Shown: piece by piece, positions 15,320 to 23,458 of the stretch
Numbering within the stretch: the stretch's first letter is position 1
Layout of the letters: each line of letters begins with the position of its first letter
Assembly: GCF_029894125.1 (NCBI RefSeq)
Contig: NZ_JARXYZ010000003.1
Coordinates: 310,001-374,000 of the forward strand
Length of the DNA stretch: 64,000 bases
Direction: 5' to 3'
Source of the DNA: Kitasatospora sp. MAA19
Lineage (GTDB): Bacteria > Actinomycetota > Actinomycetes > Streptomycetales > Streptomycetaceae
Position numbers and translations under genes: made by a program
The notes under the pieces: generated by a model
Told to the model about the DNA's origin: nothing
The model's input: only the letters and a program-made list of their open reading frames with translations
Databases searched by the model: none

Positions 15320-16216
15320 TCAGATCCCGAGCCCGCGGATGATCAGGTCCAGCAGGGCGAAGACGAACAGCGAGATGCCCACGAACCCGTTGGTCTGGAA
15401 GAACGCGCGGTTGAGCTTCGACAGGTCGTTCGGCTTGACGATGGTGTGCTCGTAGATGAACGCCCCCGCGACGACGACCAGGCCGACCCAGAACGCCGCA
15501 CCGGCGTCCGTCAGGAGCGCGAACCACCCCAGCAGAAGCGTTGTGATGACGTGGCACACCCGCGCGCCCCAGATCGCCGCCGGGATGCCGAAGCGGGCCG
15601 GCACCGACCGCACCTTACCGTGCCGGTCGGACTCGACGTCCTGGCAGGCGTAGATGAGGTCGAAGCCACCGATCCACACGCCGACCGCGACGCCCAGCAC
15701 GACGGCGTCCCACGACCAGGTCCCGGTCACCGCGAGCCAGGCACCCACCGGGCCCATGGCCTGGGCCAGCCCCAGGATGGCCTGCGGGAAGTCGGTGAAG
15801 CGCTTGCCGTAGGGGTAGAGCACCATCGGCACGACGGCGACCGGCGCGAGCGCCAGGCAGAGCGGGTTGAGCATCGCCGCCGCGCCGAGGAAGACCACCA
15901 GCGCGACGGCCGAACCGAGGTACGCGGTCTTCAACGACACCGCACCCGTGACCAGTTCGCGCGAAGCCGTGCGCGGGTTCCGGGCGTCGATCTCGCGGTC
16001 GATGATCCGGTTGGCGGCCATCGCGAAGGTGCGCAGGCCCACCATGCACACGGTGACGACGAACAGTTCGCCCCAGTGCACCCGCTGGTCGGCGAGGAAC
16101 ATGGCCGTCAGCGCGGCGATGTAGGCGAAGGGCAGGGCGAAGACCGAGTGCTCGATCATCACCAGGCGCAGGAAGGCCTTCGTACGCCCCGGGGTCTCGA
16201 CGGCAGCCGTGCTCAC
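15320..16216 (-). CDS. mqnP: Menaquinone-pathway prenyltransferase MqnP (UbiA family)
   Basis: An integral-membrane aromatic prenyltransferase of 298 residues with about eight or nine helices. It attaches the polyprenyl chain in the futalosine pathway. Asp-rich motifs are NRIIDREIDARNPRT (about 65-80) and DVESDRHGKVRSVPARFG (about 190-207). GTG 16216 was chosen because AAGGAG is well spaced and it overlaps the ubiD stop (GTGA), so the pair is coupled. It resembles SCO4491-type proteins as remembered. Confidence 0.92.
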   Translation of the reverse strand: MSTAAVETPGRTKAFLRLVMIEHSVFALPFAYIAALTAMFLADQRVHWGELFVVTVCMVGLRTFAMAANRIIDREIDARNPRTASRELVTGAVSLKTAYLGSAVALVVFLGAAAMLNPLCLALAPVAVVPMVLYPYGKRFTDFPQAILGLAQAMGPVGAWLAVTGTWSWDAVVLGVAVGVWIGGFDLIYACQDVESDRHGKVRSVPARFGIPAAIWGARVCHVITTLLLGWFALLTDAGAAFWVGLVVVAGAFIYEHTIVKPNDLSKLNRAFFQTNGFVGISLFVFALLDLIIRGLGI

Positions 16217-17670
16217 AGTCCGTACTCCTTCCAGCGACGGGACACCAGCTCGGCCGTGGCCGGGTCCGAGGAGACCATCTCGGGCCATCCGCCGTCCCGG
16301 GTGTAGCCCTCCTCGGGAAGCTTGCGGGTCGCGTCGATGCCCGCCTTGCCGCCCCAGAACTGCTGGTAGGAGGCGTGGTCGAGGTGGTCGACCGGTCCCT
16401 CCACCACCGTGAGGTCGCGGCTGTAGTCGACGTTGCCGAAGGCCCGCCAGGCGACCTCCTGGTAGTCGTGCACGTCGCAGTCGGCGTCCACCACGATGAT
16501 CAGCTTGGTGAGCGACATCATGTGCGCGCCCCAGATGGCGTGCATCGTCTTCTGGGCGTGCTTGGGGTACTTCTTGTCGATCGAGACGATCACGCAGTTG
16601 TGGAAGCCGCCGGCCTCGGGCAGGTCGTAGTCGACGATGTCCGGGATGATGATCTTCAGCAGCGGCAGGAAGAACCGCTCGGTGAACTTGCCCAGCGGGC
16701 CGTCCTCGGTCGGCGGGCGGCCGACCACGATGGACTGCAGGATCGGACGGCGGCGCATCGTCACGCAGTCGATCTTCAGCGCCGGGAACGGCTCCTGCGG
16801 GGTGTAGAAGCCGGTGTGGTCGCCGAACGGGCCCTCGGGGAGCATCTCGCCGGGCTCCAGCCAGCCCTCCAGCACCACCTCGGCGTCGGCCGGGACCTGC
16901 AGCGGGACGGTCTTGCAGTCGACCATCTTCACCCGCTCCCCGGCGACGAAGCCGGCGAACAGGTACTCGTCGATGTCGCCGGGCAGCGGCGCGGTGGCCG
17001 CGTAGGTGACGGCGGGCGGGCAGCCGAAGGCGATCGCGACCGGCAGCCGCTCGCCCCTGCGGGCCGCCACCGCGTAGTGGTTGCGGCTGTCCTTGTGGAT
17101 CTGCCAGTGCATGCCGATGGTCCGGCGGTCGTGCCGCTGGAGCCGGTAGAGGCCGAGGTTGCGGATGCCGCTGTCCGGGTCCTTGGTGTGGGTGAGGCCC
17201 AGGTTGAAGAAGGACCCGCCGTCCTGCGGCCAGGTGAACAGGGCGGGCAGCTCGTCCAGGTTGACGTCGTCGCCGGTGAGCACGACCTCCTGGACCGGGG
17301 CCTCGCCGGGCTTGACCTTCCTCGGCGGCACGTGCGCCATCGAGGCGAGCTTGCCGAAGGCGTCCCGGAACCCGGTGAAGCCGTGCGGAAGTTCGGGCTT
17401 GAGCAGGCCGGCGATCTTCTCCGCGACGTCGTCGGGTCCCTTGAGGCCGAGCGACTTGGCAAGGCGCCGCTCGGTGCCGAAGACGTTCATCGCGAGCGGC
17501 ATCGACGAGCCCTTGACGTTCTCGAAGAGCAGCGCGGGGCCCTTGGCCTTCTGGACCCGGTCGACGATCTCGCCGATCTCCAGGTGCGGGTCCACCTCTG
17601 CCTTGATGCGCTTGAGGTCGCCCTCACGGTCCAGTGCCCGGAGGAACGAGCGGAGATCGTCGTATGCCAT
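16213..17670 (-). CDS. ubiD: UbiD-family menaquinone biosynthesis decarboxylase
   Basis: A prenyl-FMN-dependent decarboxylase of 485 residues, predicted to act on the futalosine-pathway naphthoate intermediate. Typical UbiD segments are GMHWQIHKDSRNHY (about 175-190), PEGPFGDHTGFYTP (about 282-295) and TERFFLPLLKIIIPDIVDYD. It is co-transcribed and overlapping with mqnP. Its cofactor enzyme, UbiX, is encoded at 4305-4979 on the same strand. Confidence 0.93.
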   Translation of the reverse strand: MAYDDLRSFLRALDREGDLKRIKAEVDPHLEIGEIVDRVQKAKGPALLFENVKGSSMPLAMNVFGTERRLAKSLGLKGPDDVAEKIAGLLKPELPHGFTGFRDAFGKLASMAHVPPRKVKPGEAPVQEVVLTGDDVNLDELPALFTWPQDGGSFFNLGLTHTKDPDSGIRNLGLYRLQRHDRRTIGMHWQIHKDSRNHYAVAARRGERLPVAIAFGCPPAVTYAATAPLPGDIDEYLFAGFVAGERVKMVDCKTVPLQVPADAEVVLEGWLEPGEMLPEGPFGDHTGFYTPQEPFPALKIDCVTMRRRPILQSIVVGRPPTEDGPLGKFTERFFLPLLKIIIPDIVDYDLPEAGGFHNCVIVSIDKKYPKHAQKTMHAIWGAHMMSLTKLIIVVDADCDVHDYQEVAWRAFGNVDYSRDLTVVEGPVDHLDHASYQQFWGGKAGIDATRKLPEEGYTRDGGWPEMVSSDPATAELVSRRWKEYGL

Positions 17671-17761
17671 GCCTGTCAGTATCCGCCACCCGATAGCCTG
17701 GCTCGGTCAAGGGCCCCGGGAAGACGCCCGCCACCACCACCGCCGGGGGGAGATCGCCACC

Positions 17762-18169
17762 GTGCTGAGAATTCTTCTGACCATCATCCTTCCGCTCGCG
17801 CTCTGGGTGTGGGCGTTCATCGACTGCCTGACCACGCCCGAGGACCAGGTGAAGCACCTGCCCAAGCCGGTGTGGGTGCTCATCGTGCTGCTGTTCCCGC
17901 CGCTGGGCCCGATCGCCTGGCTGGTGGCCGGAAAGCAGCGCGGGCTGCTGCGGACCGGGGCGCCCGGTGCCGCCGACGGCCGCCCCGGCCACCCCGCCGC
18001 GCGCGGCGGCCGCCCGCTCGCACCGGACGACGACCCCGAATTCCTCGCCTCGTTGAAGAAGAGCGACAAGGACCACGAGGACATGTTGAAGCGGTGGGAG
18101 GCCGATCTGCGCCGCCGCGAGGAGGAGCTGCGGGGCGGGGACGAGCCGGAGGACGGCCGAAAAAGCTGA
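17762..18169 (+). CDS. PLD nuclease N-terminal-like membrane protein
   Basis: A 135-residue protein with two membrane helices (LRILLTIILPLALWVWAFIDCL and VWVLIVLLFPPLGPIAWLVAG). It has the PLDc_N-type pattern W-x5-D near residue 20 and FPPLGPIAW. A charged coiled-coil-like C terminus follows (SDKDHEDMLKRWEADLRRREEEL). The start is a GTG after a GGGGAG ribosome binding site. The function is unknown, and the gene is common in streptomycetes. Confidence 0.78.
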   Translation: MLRILLTIILPLALWVWAFIDCLTTPEDQVKHLPKPVWVLIVLLFPPLGPIAWLVAGKQRGLLRTGAPGAADGRPGHPAARGGRPLAPDDDPEFLASLKKSDKDHEDMLKRWEADLRRREEELRGGDEPEDGRKS

Positions 18170-18197
18170 TCGGATCGGCCTGGAAGCTCCCCCGGAC

Positions 18198-18236
18198 AGC
18201 CCACCCGGACGGTCTCGGGTGGGCTGCGGCATTTTT
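18198..18236 (+). terminator. Rho-independent terminator
   Basis: AGCCCACCC (18198-18206) pairs with GGGTGGGCT (18217-18225), followed by GCGGCATTTTT. This is one of the few T-run terminators in the window, 29 bp past the membrane-protein stop. Confidence 0.85.
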
Positions 18237-18620
18237 GGCGCTTCCCTACGACCGAACGGCCGCTAGCACGGATCGGCACCGGCACCCCGCCGGACTTGAG
18301 CGGAGCTTGAGCAAAGCGCAAGAGGACCGGCCTACATTACTGAACGACGGCCCTGACCTGCGCTTTTCTTCATGCTCAGATCATCGGACCATCACCTGAC
18401 CGACAACCCCCGGTATTCGAGCAGACACCCAGCGCTCCGGCCTCGGCCCGGCCGCTTCTGTGCAGGCCTGACATCTAAACGGACCCGACCTTGTACGGAA
18501 TCGACGCCGAAACCAACGCACGGCCCCTCGTAGAGTCATAAGTGAAGAAAGTGATTCGCAGCCGGGGGCACAGCAGACGTTGGCTGTCGGACAGTTCCCT
18601 CACCCTTGGAGTGGTTCGAG
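18237..18620. other. Intergenic region before acyl-CoA carboxylase genes
   Basis: It holds the 5' leader of the carboxylase operon. Two TTGAGC hexamers (near 18297 and 18307) precede TACATT, but the spacing is poor, so no promoter is called. A weak GGAG lies 9 nt before the ATG at 18621. I see no small gene. Confidence 0.4.
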
Positions 18621-20222
18621 ATGACGGTTGTGCATGAGGCGCAGGTCGACGGCGAGGTCCCCGAGGTCCCGGCCGACGCCCGGGGGCGGGTCGCCGAGCT
18701 GCACGAACTGCGCGAGAAGGTGCAGCAGGGCCCCAGCGAGAAGGCCACCGAGGCCCAGCACGCGAAGGGCAAGCTGACCGCCCGCGAGCGCATCGCGCTG
18801 CTGCTGGACGAGGGCTCCTTCCACGAGGTCGAGCCGCTGCGCCGGCACCGCGCCCAGGGCTTCGGCCTGGAGGCGAAGAAGCCGCACACCGACGGCGTGA
18901 TCGTCGGCTGGGGCACCGTGCACGGGCGGACCGTCTTCACCTACGCGCACGACTTCCGGATCTTCGGCGGCGCACTGGGCGAGGCCCACGCGCAGAAGAT
19001 CCACAAGATCATGGACATGGCCATCGCGGCCGGTGCCCCACTGGTCTCCCTGAACGACGGCGCCGGCGCCCGCATCCAGGAGGGCGTCACCGCCCTCGCC
19101 GGCTACGGCGGCATCTTCCAGCGCAACACCCGCGCCTCCGGCGTCATCCCGCAGATCTCCGTCATGCTCGGCCCCTGCGCCGGCGGCGCCGCCTACTCCC
19201 CCGCGCTGACCGACTTCGTCTTCATGGTCCGCGAGACCTCCCAGATGTTCATCACCGGCCCCGACGTCGTCCAGGCCGTCACCGGCGAGAAGATCAGCCA
19301 GAACGGCCTCGGCGGCGCCGACGTCCACGCCGGCGTCTCCGGCGTCTCCCACTTCGTCTACGACGACGAGCAGTCCTGCATCGAAGAGGTCCGCTACCTC
19401 CTCTCGCTCCTGCCCCAGAACAACCGCGAGATGCCGCCCCCCGTCCTCAGCGACGACCCCGTCGAGCGCCGCAACGACAGCCTCCTCGACCTCGTCCCCG
19501 CCGACGGCAACCGCCCCTACGACATGCGCAAGGTCATCGAGGAGATCGTCGACCACGGCGAGTACCTCGAAGTCCACGAACGCTGGGCCACCAACGTCCT
19601 GTGCGTCCTCGCCCGCATCGACGGCCACGTCACCGGCATCATCGCCAACCAGCCCCAGTCCCTGGCCGGCGTCCTCGACATCAACGCCAGCGAGAAGGCC
19701 GCCCGCTTCGTCCAGATGTGCGACGCCTTCAACATCCCCCTGGTCACCATGCTCGACGTCCCCGGCTTCCTGCCCGGCGTCGACCAGGAACACGACGGCA
19801 TCATCCGCCACGGCGCCAAGCTGCTGTACGCCTACTGCAACGCCACCGTGCCCCGCATCCAGCTGATCCTGCGCAAGGCCTACGGCGGCGCCTACATCGT
19901 CATGGACTCCCGCTCCATCGGCGCCGACCTGTCCTACGCCTGGCCCACCAACGAGATCGCCGTCATGGGCGCCGAAGGCGCCGCCAACGTCATCTTCCGC
20001 CGCGACATCAACGCCGCCGAAGACCCCGACGCCATGCGCGCCCAGAAGATCAAGGAATACAAGAACGAACTGATGCACCCGTACTACGCGGCCGAACGCG
20101 GCCTCGTCGACGACGTCATCGACCCCGCCGAAACCCGCCAGGTGATCGCCTCCGCCCTGGCCATGCTCCGCACCAAGCACGCCGACCTGCCCAGCCGCAA
20201 GCACGGCAACCCGCCGATGTAA
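18621..20222 (+). CDS. Acyl-CoA carboxylase beta (carboxyltransferase) subunit
   Basis: Transfers carboxyl from carboxybiotin to acetyl- or propionyl-CoA, giving malonyl- or methylmalonyl-CoA for fatty acids and polyketides. The 533-residue protein has two crotonase-like halves. Oxyanion features include NDGAGARIQEGV and GPCAGGAAYSPALTDF (N half) and VPGFLPGVDQEHDGIIRHGAKLLYAY and KAYGGAYIVM (C half), typical of actinobacterial AccB/PccB. The epsilon subunit gene follows at 82 bp. The biotinylated alpha subunit is not in the window. Confidence 0.95.
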   Translation: MTVVHEAQVDGEVPEVPADARGRVAELHELREKVQQGPSEKATEAQHAKGKLTARERIALLLDEGSFHEVEPLRRHRAQGFGLEAKKPHTDGVIVGWGTVHGRTVFTYAHDFRIFGGALGEAHAQKIHKIMDMAIAAGAPLVSLNDGAGARIQEGVTALAGYGGIFQRNTRASGVIPQISVMLGPCAGGAAYSPALTDFVFMVRETSQMFITGPDVVQAVTGEKISQNGLGGADVHAGVSGVSHFVYDDEQSCIEEVRYLLSLLPQNNREMPPPVLSDDPVERRNDSLLDLVPADGNRPYDMRKVIEEIVDHGEYLEVHERWATNVLCVLARIDGHVTGIIANQPQSLAGVLDINASEKAARFVQMCDAFNIPLVTMLDVPGFLPGVDQEHDGIIRHGAKLLYAYCNATVPRIQLILRKAYGGAYIVMDSRSIGADLSYAWPTNEIAVMGAEGAANVIFRRDINAAEDPDAMRAQKIKEYKNELMHPYYAAERGLVDDVIDPAETRQVIASALAMLRTKHADLPSRKHGNPPM

Positions 20223-20303
20223 CGGCCCGCGCCCACGCGCGGCCCGCAGCACGCAGTTCAGAGCGACACCACACACCACAGACACCGGGGGAGAAACCAG
20301 ACA

Positions 20304-20513
20304 ATGACCACTTCCGCCGAACCCCTCGTCCGTATCGTCCGCGGCTCCCTCTCCGACGAGGAGCTGGCCGCCCTCACCGCCGTGCTGATGGCCCGGGCGG
20401 CCGTCGCGCAGCAGAACGCCGCGACCGCGCAGGTCGAGCCGATCGCCAACTGGCAGCGCCTGGAGCGCCGTCCGGCCTACTACTCGCCGGTCAGCTGGCA
20501 GCAGGCCGCCTGA
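20304..20513 (+). CDS. Acyl-CoA carboxylase epsilon subunit
   Basis: A 69-residue AccE/PccE-type subunit that stabilises the actinobacterial alpha-beta holoenzyme. Recognisable segments are VRIVRGSLSDEELAALTAVL and the C-terminal NWQRLERRPAYYSPVSWQ. A GGGGGAGA ribosome binding sequence precedes the ATG. It directly follows the beta subunit gene. Confidence 0.9.
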   Translation: MTTSAEPLVRIVRGSLSDEELAALTAVLMARAAVAQQNAATAQVEPIANWQRLERRPAYYSPVSWQQAA

Positions 20514-20531
20514 CGGCCCGGAACCACCCGC

Positions 20532-20566
20532 GACGGCCGGTCACCCCACCCGGGTGACCGGCCGTC
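20532..20566 (+). terminator. Hairpin terminator of the carboxylase operon
   Basis: A perfect 15-bp stem (20532-20546 with 20552-20566, GACGGCCGGTCACCC) with a 5-nt loop lies 19 bp after the epsilon gene. It separates that operon from the receptor gene. Confidence 0.7.
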
Positions 20567-20650
20567 CGGCCTTCCCGGCGGTCGGAACGCGCCGCTACCG
20601 GCCGCCCCGGGACACCGGGGGTCCGTTGCGCCCCGAAACGGCTCGGTAGA

Positions 20651-20668
20651 ATACCTACTGGACGGTAT
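20651..20668 (+). promoter_or_regulatory. ARE-like operator 1
   Basis: ATACCTACTGGACGGTAT is an imperfect palindrome of the form ATACC-N8-GGTAT. This is the layout of autoregulatory elements bound by butyrolactone receptors (the MmfR operator ATACCTTCCCGCAGGTAT is similar, from memory). It lies about 75 bp before the receptor-like gene at 20742, which suggests autoregulation. Confidence 0.65.
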
Positions 20669-20741
20669 GCGGCCCGCCGCCCCGTCGGCCCCCATAGGAT
20701 CGGCCGCTGCCGATGGACCAGAACTATCCAGGGAGGCTGCG

Positions 20742-21359
20742 ATGGCCAGGCAGGCCCGCGCGCTGGCGACCCGCCAGGCGGTACTCCTCGCGGCGGCCGA
20801 GGTGTTCGACGAGCGGGGCTATGCCGCCGCCACGATGTCCGAGATCCTGGACCGGGCCGGAGTCACCAAGGGCGCGCTCTACTTCCACTTCCACTCCAAG
20901 GAGGAGCTGGCGCTCGCCGTCATCGAGGGACAGGGCGCCTGGCTGTCCACCTGGCAGCCGTCCTCGGACAGCCCGGTGCAGACCCTGATCGACCTCGGCT
21001 ACGCCTTCGCCCACGCCCTCCAGGACGACCCGCTGGTGCGCGGCAGCATCCGGCTGACGATCGAGCACGGCAGCTTCACCCAGCCGCAGATCGCCGCCTA
21101 CCAGGGCTGGTCGGACGTCGCCCGCGGACTGCTGGAACGCGCCCGGGACGCCGGGGACCTCCACCCGGGGATCGACCTGGCGGCGGCGGCCGGGGTGATC
21201 ACCGGGGCCGTCACCGGGATCCAGCTGAGCTCCCAGGTGCTGACCGACCGGCGGGACCTGATCCAGCGGATGTCCGACCTGTGGACGCTGGTGCTGCCCG
21301 GCCTGGTCCAGCCGCACGCGCTCGCCCGGCTGAGCGTCGCCGAGCGCGTGCCCTCCTGA
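20742..21359 (+). CDS. Gamma-butyrolactone receptor-type TetR regulator (ArpA/ScbR family)
   Basis: A 205-residue TetR protein. The DNA-binding domain MSEILDRAGVTKGALYFHFHSKEELALAVI (about 35-64) closely matches ArpA/ScbR receptors. The ligand domain includes LIDLGYAFAHALQDDPLVRGSIRLTIEHG and VITGAVTGIQLSSQVLTDR, with a conserved Trp-containing stretch (YQGWSDVARGLLERA). It should repress via ARE sites and dissociate on binding a butyrolactone-type signal. An ARE-like site precedes it, and an AfsA-type synthase lies 1 kb downstream. A pseudo-receptor binding other ligands cannot be excluded. Confidence 0.85.
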   Translation: MARQARALATRQAVLLAAAEVFDERGYAAATMSEILDRAGVTKGALYFHFHSKEELALAVIEGQGAWLSTWQPSSDSPVQTLIDLGYAFAHALQDDPLVRGSIRLTIEHGSFTQPQIAAYQGWSDVARGLLERARDAGDLHPGIDLAAAAGVITGAVTGIQLSSQVLTDRRDLIQRMSDLWTLVLPGLVQPHALARLSVAERVPS

Positions 21360-21372
21360 TCCCCGGGGTCGC

Positions 21373-21999
21373 TCAGAGCCGGTAGCCGGCGCAGTGCTCC
21401 GCCGCCACCAGGGCCGGCAGCGCGGCCACCCAGAGCCGGCCGACGGCCTCCGGCCGGGGCCGGTCGGCCTCCTCGGCGGCGAGCAGCACCTGGCCGGCGG
21501 CCACCGCGGTGAGCAGTTCGGCGGCGGCCCGCCGGTCCAGCCCGGGGCGCAGCTCGCCGGCCTCGGCGGCGCGCTCCAGCAGGCGGTGGACGACGGCGGT
21601 GAGGCTGCGCCAGGTGGCGTCGGTGCCGGGCAGGCCGTCCGGGGTGCCCGCCCGGGGCGGTCCCTGGCGGCCGATCCGGACGCCGGCCCGGACCACCACG
21701 TCCTCCCGCAGCAGCCGGGCGAGTTCGTGCGAGAAGTCGATCAGGCCCTGGAGGGGCGGTCCGCCGGTGCGCAGGGCACGCAGCGCGGCCGAGCCGACCG
21801 CGCGCCCGGCGGCGGCGCGCACACCGTCGGCGAGGGCCTGCTTGGACACGAAGTGGAAGTAGAGGGCCCCCTTGCTCACCCCGGCCCGGCGGCTGATGTC
21901 GACCAGGCTGGCGGCTTCGAAGCCCACGCCGGCGAAGGTGTCCGCCGCGGCGAGCAGCACGGCCTGCCTGGTCCGCCCCGCGCGTTCCTGCTTGACCAC
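21373..21999 (-). CDS. Second receptor-like TetR regulator
   Basis: A 208-residue TetR protein with the same helix-turn-helix type (LVDISRRAGVSKGALYFHFVSKQALADGVR). The C-terminal domain has the ScbR-family layout (FSHELARLLREDVVVRAGVRIG, VHRLLERAAEAGELRPGLD). GTG 21999 was chosen because GGAGGGG lies 5 nt upstream; the longer frame has no homology. It is convergent with the first receptor gene (13 bp between stops) and divergent from the AfsA-type synthase. The intergenic region holds two ARE-like sites. Confidence 0.8.
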   Translation of the reverse strand: MVKQERAGRTRQAVLLAAADTFAGVGFEAASLVDISRRAGVSKGALYFHFVSKQALADGVRAAAGRAVGSAALRALRTGGPPLQGLIDFSHELARLLREDVVVRAGVRIGRQGPPRAGTPDGLPGTDATWRSLTAVVHRLLERAAEAGELRPGLDRRAAAELLTAVAAGQVLLAAEEADRPRPEAVGRLWVAALPALVAAEHCAGYRL

Positions 22000-22101
22000 T
22001 GGGCCCCTCCGGACTCGGCCGGGCGCGTTCCCCGCCCACCCGGCTGCTGTCAGCGCGCCACTGGTCGGGGGCAGCGCCTCGCATGCGGACGGTGCCGACC
22101 G

Positions 22102-22119
22102 AAACCGCATGGTTGGTAT
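22102..22119 (+). promoter_or_regulatory. ARE-like operator 2
   Basis: AAACCGCATGGTTGGTAT has the form AAACC-N8-GGTAT. Read on the other strand it is ATACC-N8-GGTTT. Spacing is identical to operator 1. It lies about 100 bp upstream of the second TetR gene. Confidence 0.6.
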
Positions 22120-22271
22120 CTAATCTAGCCCCTCGGCCGACCCAGCCGTCCAGTGGGGAGCACCCCCACCCCGGTCCTGCCGCCCCCCGGGCGGCCATTA
22201 CCCCAGTCCAGGAGCCGGGTAGCGTGGTCGCGCCGGGCTGCGCGGCAGAGGCCACCCCTAGCGCAGAAGAG

Positions 22272-22289
22272 AAACCGGGTGGTCTGTAT
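22272..22289 (+). promoter_or_regulatory. ARE-like operator 3
   Basis: AAACCGGGTGGTCTGTAT, followed by GTTT, has the form AAACC-N8-TGTAT. It has the same spacing as operators 1 and 2 with one change in the right half. It lies 60 bp before the AfsA-type synthase start, a position suited to repression. Confidence 0.6.
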
Positions 22290-22349
22290 GTTTTGTGTCA
22301 GGGGCGTCCGTACCGGCCGCTCGACCGCCACCCTGGAGTAGGGCCCGTC

Positions 22350-23432
22350 ATGCCATTGATCGTAGAGCCGGACGCCCACGGTCCGTACGCCCACCCCGGT
22401 CCCGGCTATGACTTCCACGAGCGGACCGTCTCCCGCCACCTGGTGCACCGTGCCTCGGTGTCCGAGGTGTTCCTCACCGGCTGGCAGGCCACCGGCCCGT
22501 ACGACTTCCTGCTCGGCGCCCAGTGGCCCCGGCTGCACGGCTTCTACCGCCTGCCCGGGGACCGCTACCACGACCCGGTGCTGATGGCCGAGACCATCCG
22601 GCAGGCCGGGCTGCTGATCGGCCACGCCGGCTTCGGGGTGCCGCGCGGCCACCACTTCGCCATGGAGGACCTCTCCTACGCCCTCGGCCCGGACGGGCTG
22701 CGCGGCCTCGCCGTCACCTCCGAACCGGCCTCACTGATGCTCGCGGTCGGCTGCCAGGACGTCCGGATGCGGGACGGCCGGCTGGTCTCGCTGCGGGTGC
22801 ACATCGAGATATCCCGGGACGGCCGCCCGGTCGGCCACGGCTCCGGCCAGCTGCGGGTGATCTCCCCCTCCTCCTACGCCCGGCTGCGCGGCCCCGCGCG
22901 GCAGGCCACCACTCCGCCCCGGCCGCCGGCGCCCACCGCGCCCGAACTCGTCGGCCGTGCGCAGCCGGCGGACGTCGTGCTCAGCCCGACCCTGCGGCCC
23001 GACACCTGGCTGCTGCGCACCGACGCCGGGCACCCGGTGCTGTTCGACCACGAGCTGGACCACGTGCCCGGGATGCTGGTGCTGGAGGCCGCCCGGCAGG
23101 CCGCCCAGCGGCTGCGCCACCCCGAACCGGTGGTGCCGGTCGAGCTGGTGACCTCCTTCGACCGCTACATCGAGCTGGACCGGCCCTGCCTGGTCCAGGC
23201 GGTCCGCGAGCAGGCACCGGACGGCCGCCGGCTGTCCGTCCGGGTGCTGCTGGTCCAGGACGGGCGGACGGCGGCCGACTGCCGGCTGCTCACCGAGCCG
23301 CTCGAAGGGCCCGCCGACGGACCGGCCGACCGCCCGGCCGAGGGGGCGACGGTACCCGCCCGGCGGGAGCCCTTCGACGGCCGCCCCGCCGGCCCGGGCC
23401 TCGGCAGCCCCCGCCTGCCGCTGGCCAGCTGA
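22350..23432 (+). CDS. AfsA/ScbA-type gamma-butyrolactone synthase
   Basis: The predicted key enzyme of A-factor-type signal synthesis, condensing a beta-ketoacyl group with dihydroxyacetone phosphate. The 360-residue protein has two AfsA hotdog repeats. The first (about 20-170) includes VHRASVSEVFLTGW and DPVLMAETIRQAGLLIGHAGFGVP. The second (about 205-320) includes VLLRTDAG-like WLLRTDAGHPVLFDHELDH and GMLVLEAARQAAQRL. Both repeats keep the E(T/A)xRQ(A/-) stretch. A proline-rich linker and a ~40-residue low-complexity tail lengthen it. It is divergent from a receptor-like TetR, with ARE-like sites upstream. No adjacent reductase (ScbB/BprA type) was found. Confidence 0.92.
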   Translation: MPLIVEPDAHGPYAHPGPGYDFHERTVSRHLVHRASVSEVFLTGWQATGPYDFLLGAQWPRLHGFYRLPGDRYHDPVLMAETIRQAGLLIGHAGFGVPRGHHFAMEDLSYALGPDGLRGLAVTSEPASLMLAVGCQDVRMRDGRLVSLRVHIEISRDGRPVGHGSGQLRVISPSSYARLRGPARQATTPPRPPAPTAPELVGRAQPADVVLSPTLRPDTWLLRTDAGHPVLFDHELDHVPGMLVLEAARQAAQRLRHPEPVVPVELVTSFDRYIELDRPCLVQAVREQAPDGRRLSVRVLLVQDGRTAADCRLLTEPLEGPADGPADRPAEGATVPARREPFDGRPAGPGLGSPRLPLAS

Positions 23433-23458
23433 CGCCCCCTGTCTCGCGGCGCCCGGCG

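Larger units (their letters stand above)
22000..22349. promoter_or_regulatory. Divergent control region of the butyrolactone locus
   Basis: This 350-bp region between the second TetR gene and the AfsA-type synthase contains ARE-like sites 2 and 3. TATGTT at 22287-22292, overlapping site 3, is a possible -10 for the synthase. GGAG near 22334 is its ribosome binding site. Confidence 0.55.

Noticed and set aside
22083-22349. A gene upstream in frame with the AfsA-type synthase
   Set aside because: The in-frame upstream extension has no conserved residues and covers the ARE-like sites; ATG 22350 has its own ribosome binding site.
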